Shown here: in pieces, positions 8,766-16,975 of the stretch
Layout: each line of letters opens with the position of its first letter
Numbering within the stretch: the first letter of the stretch is position 1
From: Betaproteobacteria bacterium
GTDB lineage: Bacteria; Pseudomonadota; Gammaproteobacteria; Burkholderiales; Casimicrobiaceae
Direction of reading: 5' to 3'
Assembly (NCBI GenBank): GCA_029884335.1
Contig: JAOUIA010000015.1
Coordinates: 1-63,442 of the forward strand
DNA length: 63,442 bases
Program-made: the position numbers and the translations under genes
The notes under the pieces: generated by a model
Seen by the model: only the letters and a program-made list of their open reading frames with translations
What the model was told of the DNA's origin: nothing
The model's database searches: none

Positions 8766-9722
8766 ATGCGAGGGGCCACAATCCGCCAGCTCAAGGTTTT
8801 CGAGACGGTCGCCCGGCTGAGCTCGTTCTCGCGCGCCGCCGAGGCCCTGCACCTCACCCAGCCCGCGGTGTCAGCGCAGATACGCGAGCTCGAGGGCCAC
8901 GCCGGCCTGCCGCTCTTCGACCGCCTCGGCAAGCGCATCCACCTGACCCAGGCGGGGACGACGCTGCTCGCGCACGGCCGCGCGATCCTCGAGTCGCTGC
9001 GAGAAGCCGAGGAGGCGTTGGCGCAACTGAAGGGACTCGCCGCGGGCACGCTCGAAGTCGGCGTGATCAGCGCCGGCGACTACTTCTTCCCGCGCCTGCT
9101 CGCCGAGTTCGCGCGCCGCCACCCCGGCATCAGGCTCGACCTGCGCGTGCACAACCGCGAGGGGCTGCTGCGCGAGCTGGCCGACAACCTCACCGACCTC
9201 GCGATCATGGTGCGCCCGCCCGACAGCGACGACGCCGCCCGCGAGGCATTCGCGCCGCACGCCTACGTGATCGTGGCGCCACCGTCGCACGCGCTCGCAT
9301 CCGAGCGGCGCATCCCGCTCGAGCGCGTGCTGCGCGAGGCTTTCGTCACCCGCGAACAGGGCTCCGACACGTGGATCGCGATGCGCGAGGCGTTCGGCGC
9401 GCGCTTCGCGGACGTCGACGCGGCGATGGAGATCGGCAGCAACGAGACGATCAAGCAGGCGGTGATGGCCGGCCTGGGGCTCTCGTTCCTCTCGGCCCAC
9501 GCGATCGCGCTCGAGGTCGCCGCGGGCCGGCTCGCGATCCTCGACGTCGAGGGCTTTCCTGCGATGCGCCACTGGTACGTCGTCCACCGGCGCGACAAGC
9601 GGCTGCCGCCGGTGGCCGAGGCGTTCAAGGCATTCCTGCTCGCCGGGGGCGCCGGATTGGTGGGCGACCCGCTCGCAGAGTCGCGTGGACGCTTTGTGCA
9701 GGGCAGCGTTGACGCTGCCTGA
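8766..9722 (+). CDS. LysR-family transcriptional regulator of the oxalate island
   Basis: 318 residues. N-terminal helix-turn-helix with RQLKVFETVARLSSFSRAAE and LHLTQPAVSAQIRELE, then a linker helix and a periplasmic-binding-like effector domain (GTLEVGVISAGDYFFPRLLAEF). It resembles CbbR-type regulators, which respond to metabolic intermediates. It is the first gene before oxc and is read in the same direction with 116 bp between, so it is the natural candidate to control oxc-frc and the genes beyond. The effector is unknown; oxalate or oxalyl-CoA is a guess. ATG 8766 has no Shine-Dalgarno sequence (see promoter). Confidence 0.9.
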   Translation: MRGATIRQLKVFETVARLSSFSRAAEALHLTQPAVSAQIRELEGHAGLPLFDRLGKRIHLTQAGTTLLAHGRAILESLREAEEALAQLKGLAAGTLEVGVISAGDYFFPRLLAEFARRHPGIRLDLRVHNREGLLRELADNLTDLAIMVRPPDSDDAAREAFAPHAYVIVAPPSHALASERRIPLERVLREAFVTREQGSDTWIAMREAFGARFADVDAAMEIGSNETIKQAVMAGLGLSFLSAHAIALEVAAGRLAILDVEGFPAMRHWYVVHRRDKRLPPVAEAFKAFLLAGGAGLVGDPLAESRGRFVQGSVDAA

Positions 9723-9737
9723 TATATCACATACCTT
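9705..9737 (+). promoter_or_regulatory. Candidate promoter and operator ahead of oxc
   Basis: Around the lysR stop codon, CAGCG TTGA CGCTG (9705-9718) and TGATATATCA (9720-9729) are two adjacent dyads, the second unusually AT-rich. A possible promoter is TTGACG at 9709-9714, a 17-base gap, and TACCTT at 9732-9737. This fits a LysR-controlled promoter for oxc, with about 100 bases of leader. Assignment is by eye. Confidence 0.4.
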
Positions 9738-9838
9738 AGCCCGCCCACGCCTTCGGTTCTGCCGGCGACCCTCGGGCGGCGACGCGCCGCGCAGGGCGTC
9801 GGCCACGCCCGCGCGAGACCATCGCTCCCGGAGTCCCC

Positions 9839-11596
9839 ATGCCAGACGAAGCGCCGAAGAACGCCCCGCAGTCAGCAGCGGACGCCGCGATCGTGGAGAC
9901 CGACGGCTTCCAGCTCGTCATCGACGCGCTGAAGCTCAACGGCATCGACACGATCTTCGGCCTGCCCGGCATCCCGATCACCGACCTCATGCGCCGCCTG
10001 CAGGCCGCGGGCATGCGGGTCGTCTCGTTCCGCCACGAGCAGAACGCCGGCTACGCGGCGTCGATCGCCGGCTACCTCACGCGCAAGCCGGGCATCTGCC
10101 TCACGGTGTCCGCGCCGGGCTTCCTCAACGGATTGGCCTCACTCGCGCACGCGACGACCAACTGCTTCCCGATGATCCTGATCAGCGGCTCGTCGGAGCG
10201 CGAGATCGTCGACCTGCAGCAGGGCGACTACGAGGAGATGGACCAGCTCGCGATCGCGAAGCCGGTCGCGAAGGCCGCGTTCCGCGTGCTGCACGCCGAG
10301 GACATCGGCGTGGGCGTGGCGCGCGCGATCCGCGCAGCACTCTCGGGGCGCCCGGGCGGCGTGTACCTCGACCTGCCGGCGAAGCTCTTTCCGCAGACGA
10401 TGGAGGCCGCCGCCGGCAAGGCCTCGCTGATCGAGGTCGTCGACCCCGCGCCGCGGCAGATCCCGGCGCCCGAGGCGGTGAAGCGCGCGCTCGACCTCAT
10501 GAGGTCCGCGAAGAAGCCCCTGATCATCCTCGGCAAGGGGGCCGCGTACGCGCAGGCCGACGCCGACGTCCGCGCGCTCGTCGAGAGAACGGGCATCCCG
10601 TACCTGCCGATGTCGATGGCGAAGGGCCTGCTGCCCGACACCCACGCGCAGTGCGCCTCGGCGGCGCGCTCGTTCGTGCTGCCGGAGGCCGACGTCGTGA
10701 TGCTCGTCGGCGCGCGCCTCAACTGGCTGCTCTCGCACGGCAAGGGCAAGACCTGGGGCGGCAAGGGCGCGAAGGCGTGGGGCGGCCAGAAATTCGTGCA
10801 GGTCGACATCTCGCCGCAGGAAGCCGACAGCAACGTGCGCATCGACGCGCCGGTCGTCGGGGACATCGGCTCGTGCGCCAGGGCGCTGCTCGCCGGCATC
10901 GACGCGTCGTGGCCGCAGCCGCCCGCCGAGTGGCTGGGCGCCATCGCCGAGCGCAAGGACAAGAACGTCGCGAAGATGGCCGAGACGCTGGCGAAGAACC
11001 CCTCGCCGATGAGCTTCCACAGCGCGCTCAACGTGGTGCGCGACGTCGTGAAGGCGAATCCCGACGCGATCCTCGTCAACGAGGGCGCCAACGCGCTCGA
11101 CTTCACGCGCTCGATCGTCGACATGTACAAGCCGCGCAAGCGCATCGACGTCGGCACGTGGGGGATCATGGGCATCGGCATGGGCTACTGCGTGGCCGCG
11201 GCGGTCGTGACCGGCCAGCAGGTGATCGCCGTCGAGGGCGACAGCGCGTTCGGCTTCTCCGGCATGGAGACCGAGACGATCTGCCGCTACGACCTCCCCG
11301 TGTGCGTCGTCATCATGAACAACAACGGCGTCTACCGCGGCGACGAGAAGAACCCGACCGGCGGGAAGGATCCCTCGCCGCTGGTGTTCGTCAAGGACGC
11401 GCGCTACGAGAAGCTGATGGAGGCCTTCGGCGGCGTGGGCGTGCACGCGAAGACGCCGGACGAGCTGCGCCGCGCGATGGAGGAGGCGGTCCGCACGCGC
11501 CGCCCGACGCTGATCAACGCGGTGATCGACGAGGCCGGCGGCACCGAGAGCGGGCGCATCACCAGCCTCAACCCGGCCGCGAAGAAGAAATCTTGA
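9839..11596 (+). CDS. oxc: Oxalyl-CoA decarboxylase
   Basis: 585 residues, slightly longer than the roughly 570-residue enzymes of Oxalobacter. Thiamine-diphosphate enzyme that turns oxalyl-CoA into formyl-CoA and CO2. The TPP-binding glutamate is in [12 protein letters not shown]; the Mg/TPP motif begins [15 protein letters not shown] and ends at [13 protein letters not shown]. Runs such as [15 protein letters not shown] and [19 protein letters not shown] match Oxc rather than acetolactate synthase or other family members. The first 25 residues form a low-complexity extension. A REP-like hairpin separates it from frc, which is part of the same set. Confidence 0.95.
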   Translation: MPDEAPKNAPQSAADAAIVETDGFQLVIDALKLNGIDTIFGLPGIPITDLMRRLQAAGMRVVSFRHEQNAGYAASIAGYLTRKPGICLTVSAPGFLNGLASLAHATTNCFPMILISGSSEREIVDLQQGDYEEMDQLAIAKPVAKAAFRVLHAEDIGVGVARAIRAALSGRPGGVYLDLPAKLFPQTMEAAAGKASLIEVVDPAPRQIPAPEAVKRALDLMRSAKKPLIILGKGAAYAQADADVRALVERTGIPYLPMSMAKGLLPDTHAQCASAARSFVLPEADVVMLVGARLNWLLSHGKGKTWGGKGAKAWGGQKFVQVDISPQEADSNVRIDAPVVGDIGSCARALLAGIDASWPQPPAEWLGAIAERKDKNVAKMAETLAKNPSPMSFHSALNVVRDVVKANPDAILVNEGANALDFTRSIVDMYKPRKRIDVGTWGIMGIGMGYCVAAAVVTGQQVIAVEGDSAFGFSGMETETICRYDLPVCVVIMNNNGVYRGDEKNPTGGKDPSPLVFVKDARYEKLMEAFGGVGVHAKTPDELRRAMEEAVRTRRPTLINAVIDEAGGTESGRITSLNPAAKKKS

Positions 11597-11603
11597 AAAT
11601 CTT

Positions 11604-11678
11604 GTCGTTCCCGCGAAGGCGGGAACCCAGCGTCGTCTCTCGAACGTCACTGGGTCCCCGCTTTCGCGGGGACGACGA
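11604..11678. repeat. REP-like palindrome, copy 1
   Basis: Between oxc and frc: GTCGTTCCCGCGAAGGCGGG at the left and a degenerate mirror (GGGTCCCCGCTTTCGCGGGG, then ACGACGA) at the right, forming two hairpins. A second copy with the same build lies at 16856-16932 between tctB and tctA. Short repeats of this kind are scattered widely in betaproteobacterial genomes. Confidence 0.75.
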
Positions 11679-11712
11679 CTGAGCAATCCGAGAGAAAGGC
11701 CGAAGAGGGAAC

Positions 11713-12960
11713 ATGGGCAAGGCATTGGACGGCGTCAGGATTCTCGACTTCACGCACGTGCAGTCGGGGCCGACGTGCACGCAGCTGCTCGCCTGGTTCG
11801 GCGCCGACGTGATCAAGGTCGAGCGCGCCGGCGAGGGCGACATCACGCGCGGCCAGCTGCGCGACATCCCCGACGTGGACAGCCTCTACTTCACGATGCT
11901 GAACCACAACAAGCGCTCGATCACCGTCGACGCGAAGCACCCGAAGGGCAAGGCGATCCTCGAGTCGCTGGTGCGCCACTGCGACGTGCTGGTCGAGAAC
12001 TTCGCGCCCGGCGCGCTCGACCGCATGGGGCTCACCTGGGAGCACATCCAGAAGCTCAACCCGCGCATGATCGTCGCCTCGGTCAAGGGGTTCGGACCCG
12101 GACCGTACGAGGACTGCAAGGTCTACGAGAACGTCGCGCAGTGCGCCGGCGGCGCGGCGTCGACGACCGGCTTCGACGACGGCCCGCCGCTGGTCACCGG
12201 CGCGCAGATCGGCGACTCGGGCACCGGTCTGCATCTCGCCCTCGGCATCGTCTGCGCGCTCTACCAGCGCAACACGACCGGCCGCGGCCAGCGCGTGCTG
12301 GCCGCGATGCAGGACGGCGTGCTGAATCTCTGCCGCGTCAAGCTGCGCGACCAGCAGCGCCTCGACCGCACCGGCGTCATGCACGAGTACCCGCAGTACC
12401 CGAACGGCAAGTTCGGCGAGGCCGTGCCGCGCTCGGGCAACGCCTCGGGCGGCGGGCAGCCGGGCTGGATCCTGAAGTGCAAGGGCTGGGAGACCGACCC
12501 CAACGCCTACATCTACTTCATCACGCAGGCGCCCGTGTGGAAGGACATCTGCGAGGTGATCGGACGGCCGGAGTGGCTGACCGACGAGCGCTACGCCACG
12601 CCGAAGGCGCGCCTGCCGCACCTGATGGAGATCTTCGGCGAGATCGAGAAGTGGACGATGACCAAGACCAAGTTCGAGGCCATGGACATCCTCAACAAGC
12701 ACGACATCCCGTGCGGGCCGATCCTGTCGATGAAGGAGATCGCCGAGGAGCCGAGCCTGCGCAGGACGGGGACCGTCGTCGAGGTCGACCACCCGAAGCG
12801 CGGCAAGTACCTGACGGTCGGCAACCCGATCAAGATGTCCGACAGCGTCACCGAGGTGAAGCGCTCCCCGCTGCTCGGCGAGCACACCGACGAGGTGCTC
12901 GCGGAGCTGGGCTACAAGAACGACGAGATCGCGGCGCTGCGCGCCGAGAAGATCATCTGA
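11713..12960 (+). CDS. frc: Formyl-CoA:oxalate CoA-transferase
   Basis: 415 residues, class III CoA-transferase. Moves CoA from formyl-CoA to oxalate, regenerating oxalyl-CoA for Oxc and releasing formate. The nucleophilic aspartate is in [14 protein letters not shown] (Asp168, equivalent to Asp169 of the Oxalobacter enzyme), and the glycine-rich active-site loop is [10 protein letters not shown]. The segment [17 protein letters not shown] also matches Frc. ATG 11713 after GAGGGAAC. Its pairing with oxc, and the formate dehydrogenase downstream, make the oxalate assignment much stronger than for a generic CaiB/BaiF protein. Confidence 0.95.
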   Translation: MGKALDGVRILDFTHVQSGPTCTQLLAWFGADVIKVERAGEGDITRGQLRDIPDVDSLYFTMLNHNKRSITVDAKHPKGKAILESLVRHCDVLVENFAPGALDRMGLTWEHIQKLNPRMIVASVKGFGPGPYEDCKVYENVAQCAGGAASTTGFDDGPPLVTGAQIGDSGTGLHLALGIVCALYQRNTTGRGQRVLAAMQDGVLNLCRVKLRDQQRLDRTGVMHEYPQYPNGKFGEAVPRSGNASGGGQPGWILKCKGWETDPNAYIYFITQAPVWKDICEVIGRPEWLTDERYATPKARLPHLMEIFGEIEKWTMTKTKFEAMDILNKHDIPCGPILSMKEIAEEPSLRRTGTVVEVDHPKRGKYLTVGNPIKMSDSVTEVKRSPLLGEHTDEVLAELGYKNDEIAALRAEKII

Positions 12961-12980
12961 CCTGACGGGGGAGCGGCGGC

Positions 12981-15116
12981 ATGGCCACGAAGAAGAGCGA
13001 AGTCAAGAAGATCCTGGCCGCGGCGAAGGCCGCGGGGCGCACGTCGCTGACCGCGCCCGAGGGCAAGGCGGTGTGCGACGCCTACGGCATCCCGGTGCCG
13101 CAGGAAGGCGTGGCCGCGACCCCCGCCGCGGCGGCGAAGCTCGCCTCGAAGATCGGCTACCCGGTCGTGCTGAAGATCGTCTCGCCGCAGATCCTGCACA
13201 AGACCGAGGCCGGCGGCGTGCTGGTCGGCGTGCGGACCGCCGCGGAGGCGAAGGCCGGCTTCGCGAAGATCGTCGCGAACGCGCGCAAGTACGACCGCAA
13301 GGCCGAGATCCTCGGCGTGCAGGTGCAGCAGATGGTCGGCGGCGGGCAGGAAGTGATCATCGGCGCGGTCACCGACCCGTCGTTCGGCAAGCTGGTCGCC
13401 TTCGGCCTGGGCGGCGTGCTGGTCGAGGTGCTGAAGGACGTGACGTTCCGCCTCGCCCCGGCGACGAAGGAAGACGCGCTGTCGATGCTCGACGGCATCG
13501 CCGCGGCCGAGATGCTGAAGGGCGTGCGCGGCTCCGAGCCGGTCAACCGCGCCGCGCTGGCCACGATGATCCGCAACGTCTCGCAGCTCGTGGCCGACTT
13601 CCCCGAGATCGCCGAGATGGACCTGAACCCGGTGTTCGCGTCGAAGAAGGGCGCGATCGCCGCCGACGTGCGCATCGTCGTCGACTTCGCGCCGCGCGAG
13701 CAGCGCTTCCGGCCGAAGCACGAGGACATCGTGCGCGACATGAACCGGATCATGAAGCCGGACGCCGTCGCGGTGATCGGCGCCTCCGACGAGACCGGCA
13801 AGATCGGCAACTCGGTGATGAAGAACCTGATCAACGGCGGCTACAAGGGCGCGATCTACCCGATCAACCCCTCGGCCGACACGATCATGGGGCTCAAGGC
13901 GTACCGCAGCGTCAAGGACGTGCCGGGCCCGATCGACGTCGCCGTGTTCGCGATCCCCGCGAAGTTCGTCGCCGCCGCGCTCGCCGAGGTCGGCGAGAAG
14001 AAGATCGCCGGCGCGGTGCTGATCCCCTCCGGGTTCGCCGAGACCGGCAACGTCGAGGGGCAGAAGGAGATCCAGGCGGTCGGGCGCAAGTACGGCGTGC
14101 GCCTGATGGGTCCGAACATCTACGGCTTCTACTACACGTGGAAGAACCTCTGCGCCACGTTCTGCACCGCCTATGACGTCAAGGGCCACGCGGCGCTGTC
14201 GTCGCAGTCGGGCGGCATCGGCATGGCGATCATCGGCTTCTCGCGCTCAGCGAAGATGGGCGTCTCGGCGATCGTCGGCCTGGGCAACAAGTCCGATATC
14301 GACGAGGACGATCTCCTCACGTTCTTCGAGCAGGACGACAACACGCACATCATCGCGCAGCACTGCGAGGACCTGAAGGACGGCCGCGCGTTCGCCGAGG
14401 TGGCGAAGCGCGTGTCGAAGAAGAAGCCGGTCGTCGTGCTCAAGGCGGGACGCACCAGCCTCGGCGCGCGCGCGGCGAGCTCGCACACGGGAGCGCTGGC
14501 CGGCAACGACAAGATCTACGACGACGTGCTGCGGCAGTCGGGCGTGATCCGCGCCAAGGCGCTGCGCGAGCTGCTCGAGTACGCGCGCGCCATTCCCGTG
14601 CTGCCCACGCCGAAGGGCGAGAACGTGATCATCATCACGGGCGCGGGCGGCTCGGGCGTGCTGCTGTCCGACGCCTGCGTCGACAACGGCCTCTCGCTGA
14701 TGAAGATGCCGCCCGACCTCGACGCCGCCTTCCGCAAGTTCATCCCGCCGTTCGGGGCGGCCGGCAACCCGGTCGACATCACCGGCGGCGAGCCGCCGAA
14801 GACCTACCAGAACACGATCCGCCTCGGCCTCGAGGACGAGCGCATCCACTCGCTGATCCTCGGCTACTGGCACACGATCATCACGCCGCCGATGGTGTTC
14901 GCGAAGCTCGTCGCCGAGGTCGTCGAGGAGTTCCGCGCGAGGGGCATCCACAAGCCGGTCGTGGTTTCGCTGGCGGGCGATGTGCAGGTCGAAGAGGCGG
15001 CCGAGTACCTGTTCGACCACGGCATCCCGGCCTACCCGTACTCGACGGAGATGCCGGTGCAGGTGCTGGGCGCCAAGTACAGGTGGGCGCGCGGCGCGGG
15101 GTTGCTGAAGAAGTGA
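12981..15116 (+). CDS. NDP-forming acyl-CoA synthetase, candidate oxalate-CoA ligase
   Basis: 711 residues. Domain order: ATP-grasp at the N-terminus (about 10-235; GYPVVLKIVSPQILHKTEAGGV, then MDLNPVF), then a CoA-binding Rossmann domain (about 255-385; DAVAVIGASDETGKIGNSV) and two succinyl-CoA-ligase flavodoxin-like domains. His502 in ASSHTGALAG corresponds to the phosphohistidine of this superfamily. Such enzymes make an acyl-CoA from acid, CoA and ATP with ADP and phosphate as products. It starts 20 bp after frc and precedes the transporter genes. From context, oxalate activation to prime the oxc-frc cycle is likely; formate or acetate are alternatives that sequence cannot exclude. Confidence 0.85.
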   Translation: MATKKSEVKKILAAAKAAGRTSLTAPEGKAVCDAYGIPVPQEGVAATPAAAAKLASKIGYPVVLKIVSPQILHKTEAGGVLVGVRTAAEAKAGFAKIVANARKYDRKAEILGVQVQQMVGGGQEVIIGAVTDPSFGKLVAFGLGGVLVEVLKDVTFRLAPATKEDALSMLDGIAAAEMLKGVRGSEPVNRAALATMIRNVSQLVADFPEIAEMDLNPVFASKKGAIAADVRIVVDFAPREQRFRPKHEDIVRDMNRIMKPDAVAVIGASDETGKIGNSVMKNLINGGYKGAIYPINPSADTIMGLKAYRSVKDVPGPIDVAVFAIPAKFVAAALAEVGEKKIAGAVLIPSGFAETGNVEGQKEIQAVGRKYGVRLMGPNIYGFYYTWKNLCATFCTAYDVKGHAALSSQSGGIGMAIIGFSRSAKMGVSAIVGLGNKSDIDEDDLLTFFEQDDNTHIIAQHCEDLKDGRAFAEVAKRVSKKKPVVVLKAGRTSLGARAASSHTGALAGNDKIYDDVLRQSGVIRAKALRELLEYARAIPVLPTPKGENVIIITGAGGSGVLLSDACVDNGLSLMKMPPDLDAAFRKFIPPFGAAGNPVDITGGEPPKTYQNTIRLGLEDERIHSLILGYWHTIITPPMVFAKLVAEVVEEFRARGIHKPVVVSLAGDVQVEEAAEYLFDHGIPAYPYSTEMPVQVLGAKYRWARGAGLLKK

Positions 15117-15241
15117 GCGAAATGCTCGCGCAGGAAGCGCACAGGGAGCCTCCGATGCGCTAGTCTCTTGCCACGCGGCCGGACCCGGACGCCCAAGAAC
15201 ACGCGGCCGGCCGCAGGCGTCGTCAAACTCCAGGAGGAGCC

Positions 15242-16246
15242 ATGATCCGCAGCATCGCCCGTCGCACCCTCGCGCTGGCCGTCGCGGCCGCCGCAACCGC
15301 CTACCTGCCCGCGGCCGGCGCCGCCTGGGAGCCCACGAAGCCCGTCGAGTTCATCGTCCCCGCCGGCACGGGCGGCGGCGCCGACCAGATGGCGCGCTTC
15401 ATCCAGGGCATGGTCGCCAAGCACAACCTGATGAAGCAGCCGATGGTCGTCGTCAACAAGTCCGGAGGCGCGGGCGCGGAGGGCTTCCTCGAGGTCAAGG
15501 GCACCAAGGACCCACACAAGATCATCATCACCCTGTCCAACCTGTTCACCACGCCGCTCGCCACGGGCGTGCCGTTCAACTGGAAGGACCTGACGCCGGT
15601 CGCGATGCTCGCACTCGACGAGTTCGTGCTGTGGGTCAACTCGGAGTCGCCGTACAAGACCACGCAGGACTACGTCGCCGCGCTCAAGGCGGGCGAGAGC
15701 GGCAAGTTCAAGATGGCCGGCACCGGGTCCAAGCAGGAGGACCAGATCATCACGGTGGCGCTCGAGAAGGCGGTCGGCAAGAAGCTCACCTACGTCCCGT
15801 TCAAGGGCGGCGGGGACGTCGCGGTACAGCTCGTCGGCAAGCACGTCGACTCGACGGTCAACAACCCGATCGAGGCGATCGCGCACTGGCGCTCGGGCGC
15901 GCTGCGGCCGCTGTGCGTGTTCGACGCGAAGCCCATGCCGTACCCCGCCAAGGTCACCGCCGACAAGTCGTGGCAGGACGTCCCCACCTGCCGCTCGCAG
16001 GGGCTCGACGTCGAGTACCTGATGCTGCGTGGCATCTTCATGCCGGCGGGCGCCACGCCCGACCAGGTCGCTTTCTACGTCGACCTGATGAACAAGGTCC
16101 GTGCGCTTCCCGAGTGGAAGAAGTACACCGAGGACGCCGCGTTCAACACCACGTTCATGACCGGCAAGGAGTACGCCGACTGGGTGGGCAAGGCCGAGAC
16201 GCGGCACCGCGAGCTGATGCAGGAAGCCGGCTTCCTCGCGAAGTAG
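15242..16246 (+). CDS. Tripartite tricarboxylate transporter substrate-binding protein (TctC/Bug)
   Basis: 334 residues. Sec signal peptide (about 1-27, ending AAGA before AWEPTKP). The mature protein has the Bug-family pattern KPVEFIVPAGTGGGADQMARF near the N-terminus, then VVVNKSGGAGAEGFLEVKG, and KMAGTGSKQEDQIITVAL in the middle. It is periplasmic and captures a carboxylate for the TctBA membrane part. A strong ribosome site AGGAGG precedes ATG 15242. Position inside the oxalate island suggests oxalate or a related dicarboxylate as ligand; the fold does not reveal this. Confidence 0.9.
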   Translation: MIRSIARRTLALAVAAAATAYLPAAGAAWEPTKPVEFIVPAGTGGGADQMARFIQGMVAKHNLMKQPMVVVNKSGGAGAEGFLEVKGTKDPHKIIITLSNLFTTPLATGVPFNWKDLTPVAMLALDEFVLWVNSESPYKTTQDYVAALKAGESGKFKMAGTGSKQEDQIITVALEKAVGKKLTYVPFKGGGDVAVQLVGKHVDSTVNNPIEAIAHWRSGALRPLCVFDAKPMPYPAKVTADKSWQDVPTCRSQGLDVEYLMLRGIFMPAGATPDQVAFYVDLMNKVRALPEWKKYTEDAAFNTTFMTGKEYADWVGKAETRHRELMQEAGFLAK

Positions 16247-16249
16247 GCG

Positions 16250-16765
16250 ATGGAGAGCCAAGCCGAAGGCCGGGCCGCCGCGGGCGGCCTCGCCACCCGC
16301 TGGGTCGAGCTCGTCGTCGCCCTCGTCATCGTGGGCGGCGGCGCGCTCGTCATCAAGGACAGCATGCGCATCGGCACCGACTGGGGTCCCGACGGGCCGG
16401 AAGGCGGCTACTTTCCCTTTCTCACCGGGTGGTCGCTCGCCCTCTCCGGCCTGTGGCTCACCGGCCACACGTTGTGGAACTGGAGGCGGATGGCCGGGCA
16501 GGTGTTCGCGAGCTGGTCCGCGCTCAGGCCCGTCCTCGCGATGCTGCTGCCGACGATCGCGTTCGTCGTGCTGATCAAGCTGATCGGGATCTACGTCGCA
16601 TCGGCGATCTTCATCGGCGCGTTCATGATGTGGCAGGGCAAGTACAAGCTGCTGCCCGCGCTCGCGGTGGCGATCGCCATCCCCGCCGCCGTGTTCCTGC
16701 TGTTCGAGCTGTGGTTCCTGGTCCCGCTGCCCAAGGGGCCGGTCGAGAGGCTGTTCGGGTACTAG
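16250..16765 (+). CDS. Tripartite tricarboxylate transporter small membrane subunit (TctB)
   Basis: 171 residues with about four membrane segments: 19-36 (VELVVALVIVGGGALVIK), 55-75, 95-130 (LAMLLPTIAFVVLIKLIGIY) and 135-160. The spacing GTDWGPDGPEGGYFPF after the first segment is typical of TctB. It begins three bases after the tctC stop. Partner of the large subunit downstream, from which it is separated by a 210-bp gap containing a REP-like palindrome. Confidence 0.88.
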   Translation: MESQAEGRAAAGGLATRWVELVVALVIVGGGALVIKDSMRIGTDWGPDGPEGGYFPFLTGWSLALSGLWLTGHTLWNWRRMAGQVFASWSALRPVLAMLLPTIAFVVLIKLIGIYVASAIFIGAFMMWQGKYKLLPALAVAIAIPAAVFLLFELWFLVPLPKGPVERLFGY

Positions 16766-16855
16766 TGGACTGTAACGGCCAAATCGATAGTGCCTGGCGG
16801 GCGCTTCGCGCCGATCGCCTTGCGTGACGTGAGCCGCGCATCCGAAAAGCTCCGG

Positions 16856-16932
16856 CGTCGTTCCCGCGAAGGCGGGAACCCAGTGTCTTCCGCCCGAACG
16901 ACACCGGGCCCCCGCATGCGCGGGGGCGACGA
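16856..16932. repeat. REP-like palindrome, copy 2
   Basis: Same build as the repeat at 11604-11678: GTCGTTCCCGCGAAGGCGGG, a short spacer, then GGGCCCCCGCATGCGCGGGG and GCGACGA. It sits between tctB and tctA, splitting what is normally a tight operon. It could attenuate transcription or protect mRNA ends. Confidence 0.75.
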
Positions 16933-16975
16933 ACATCGGCGGGCGCCGCGCTGAACTCGCGAGAGGAACACCCGC

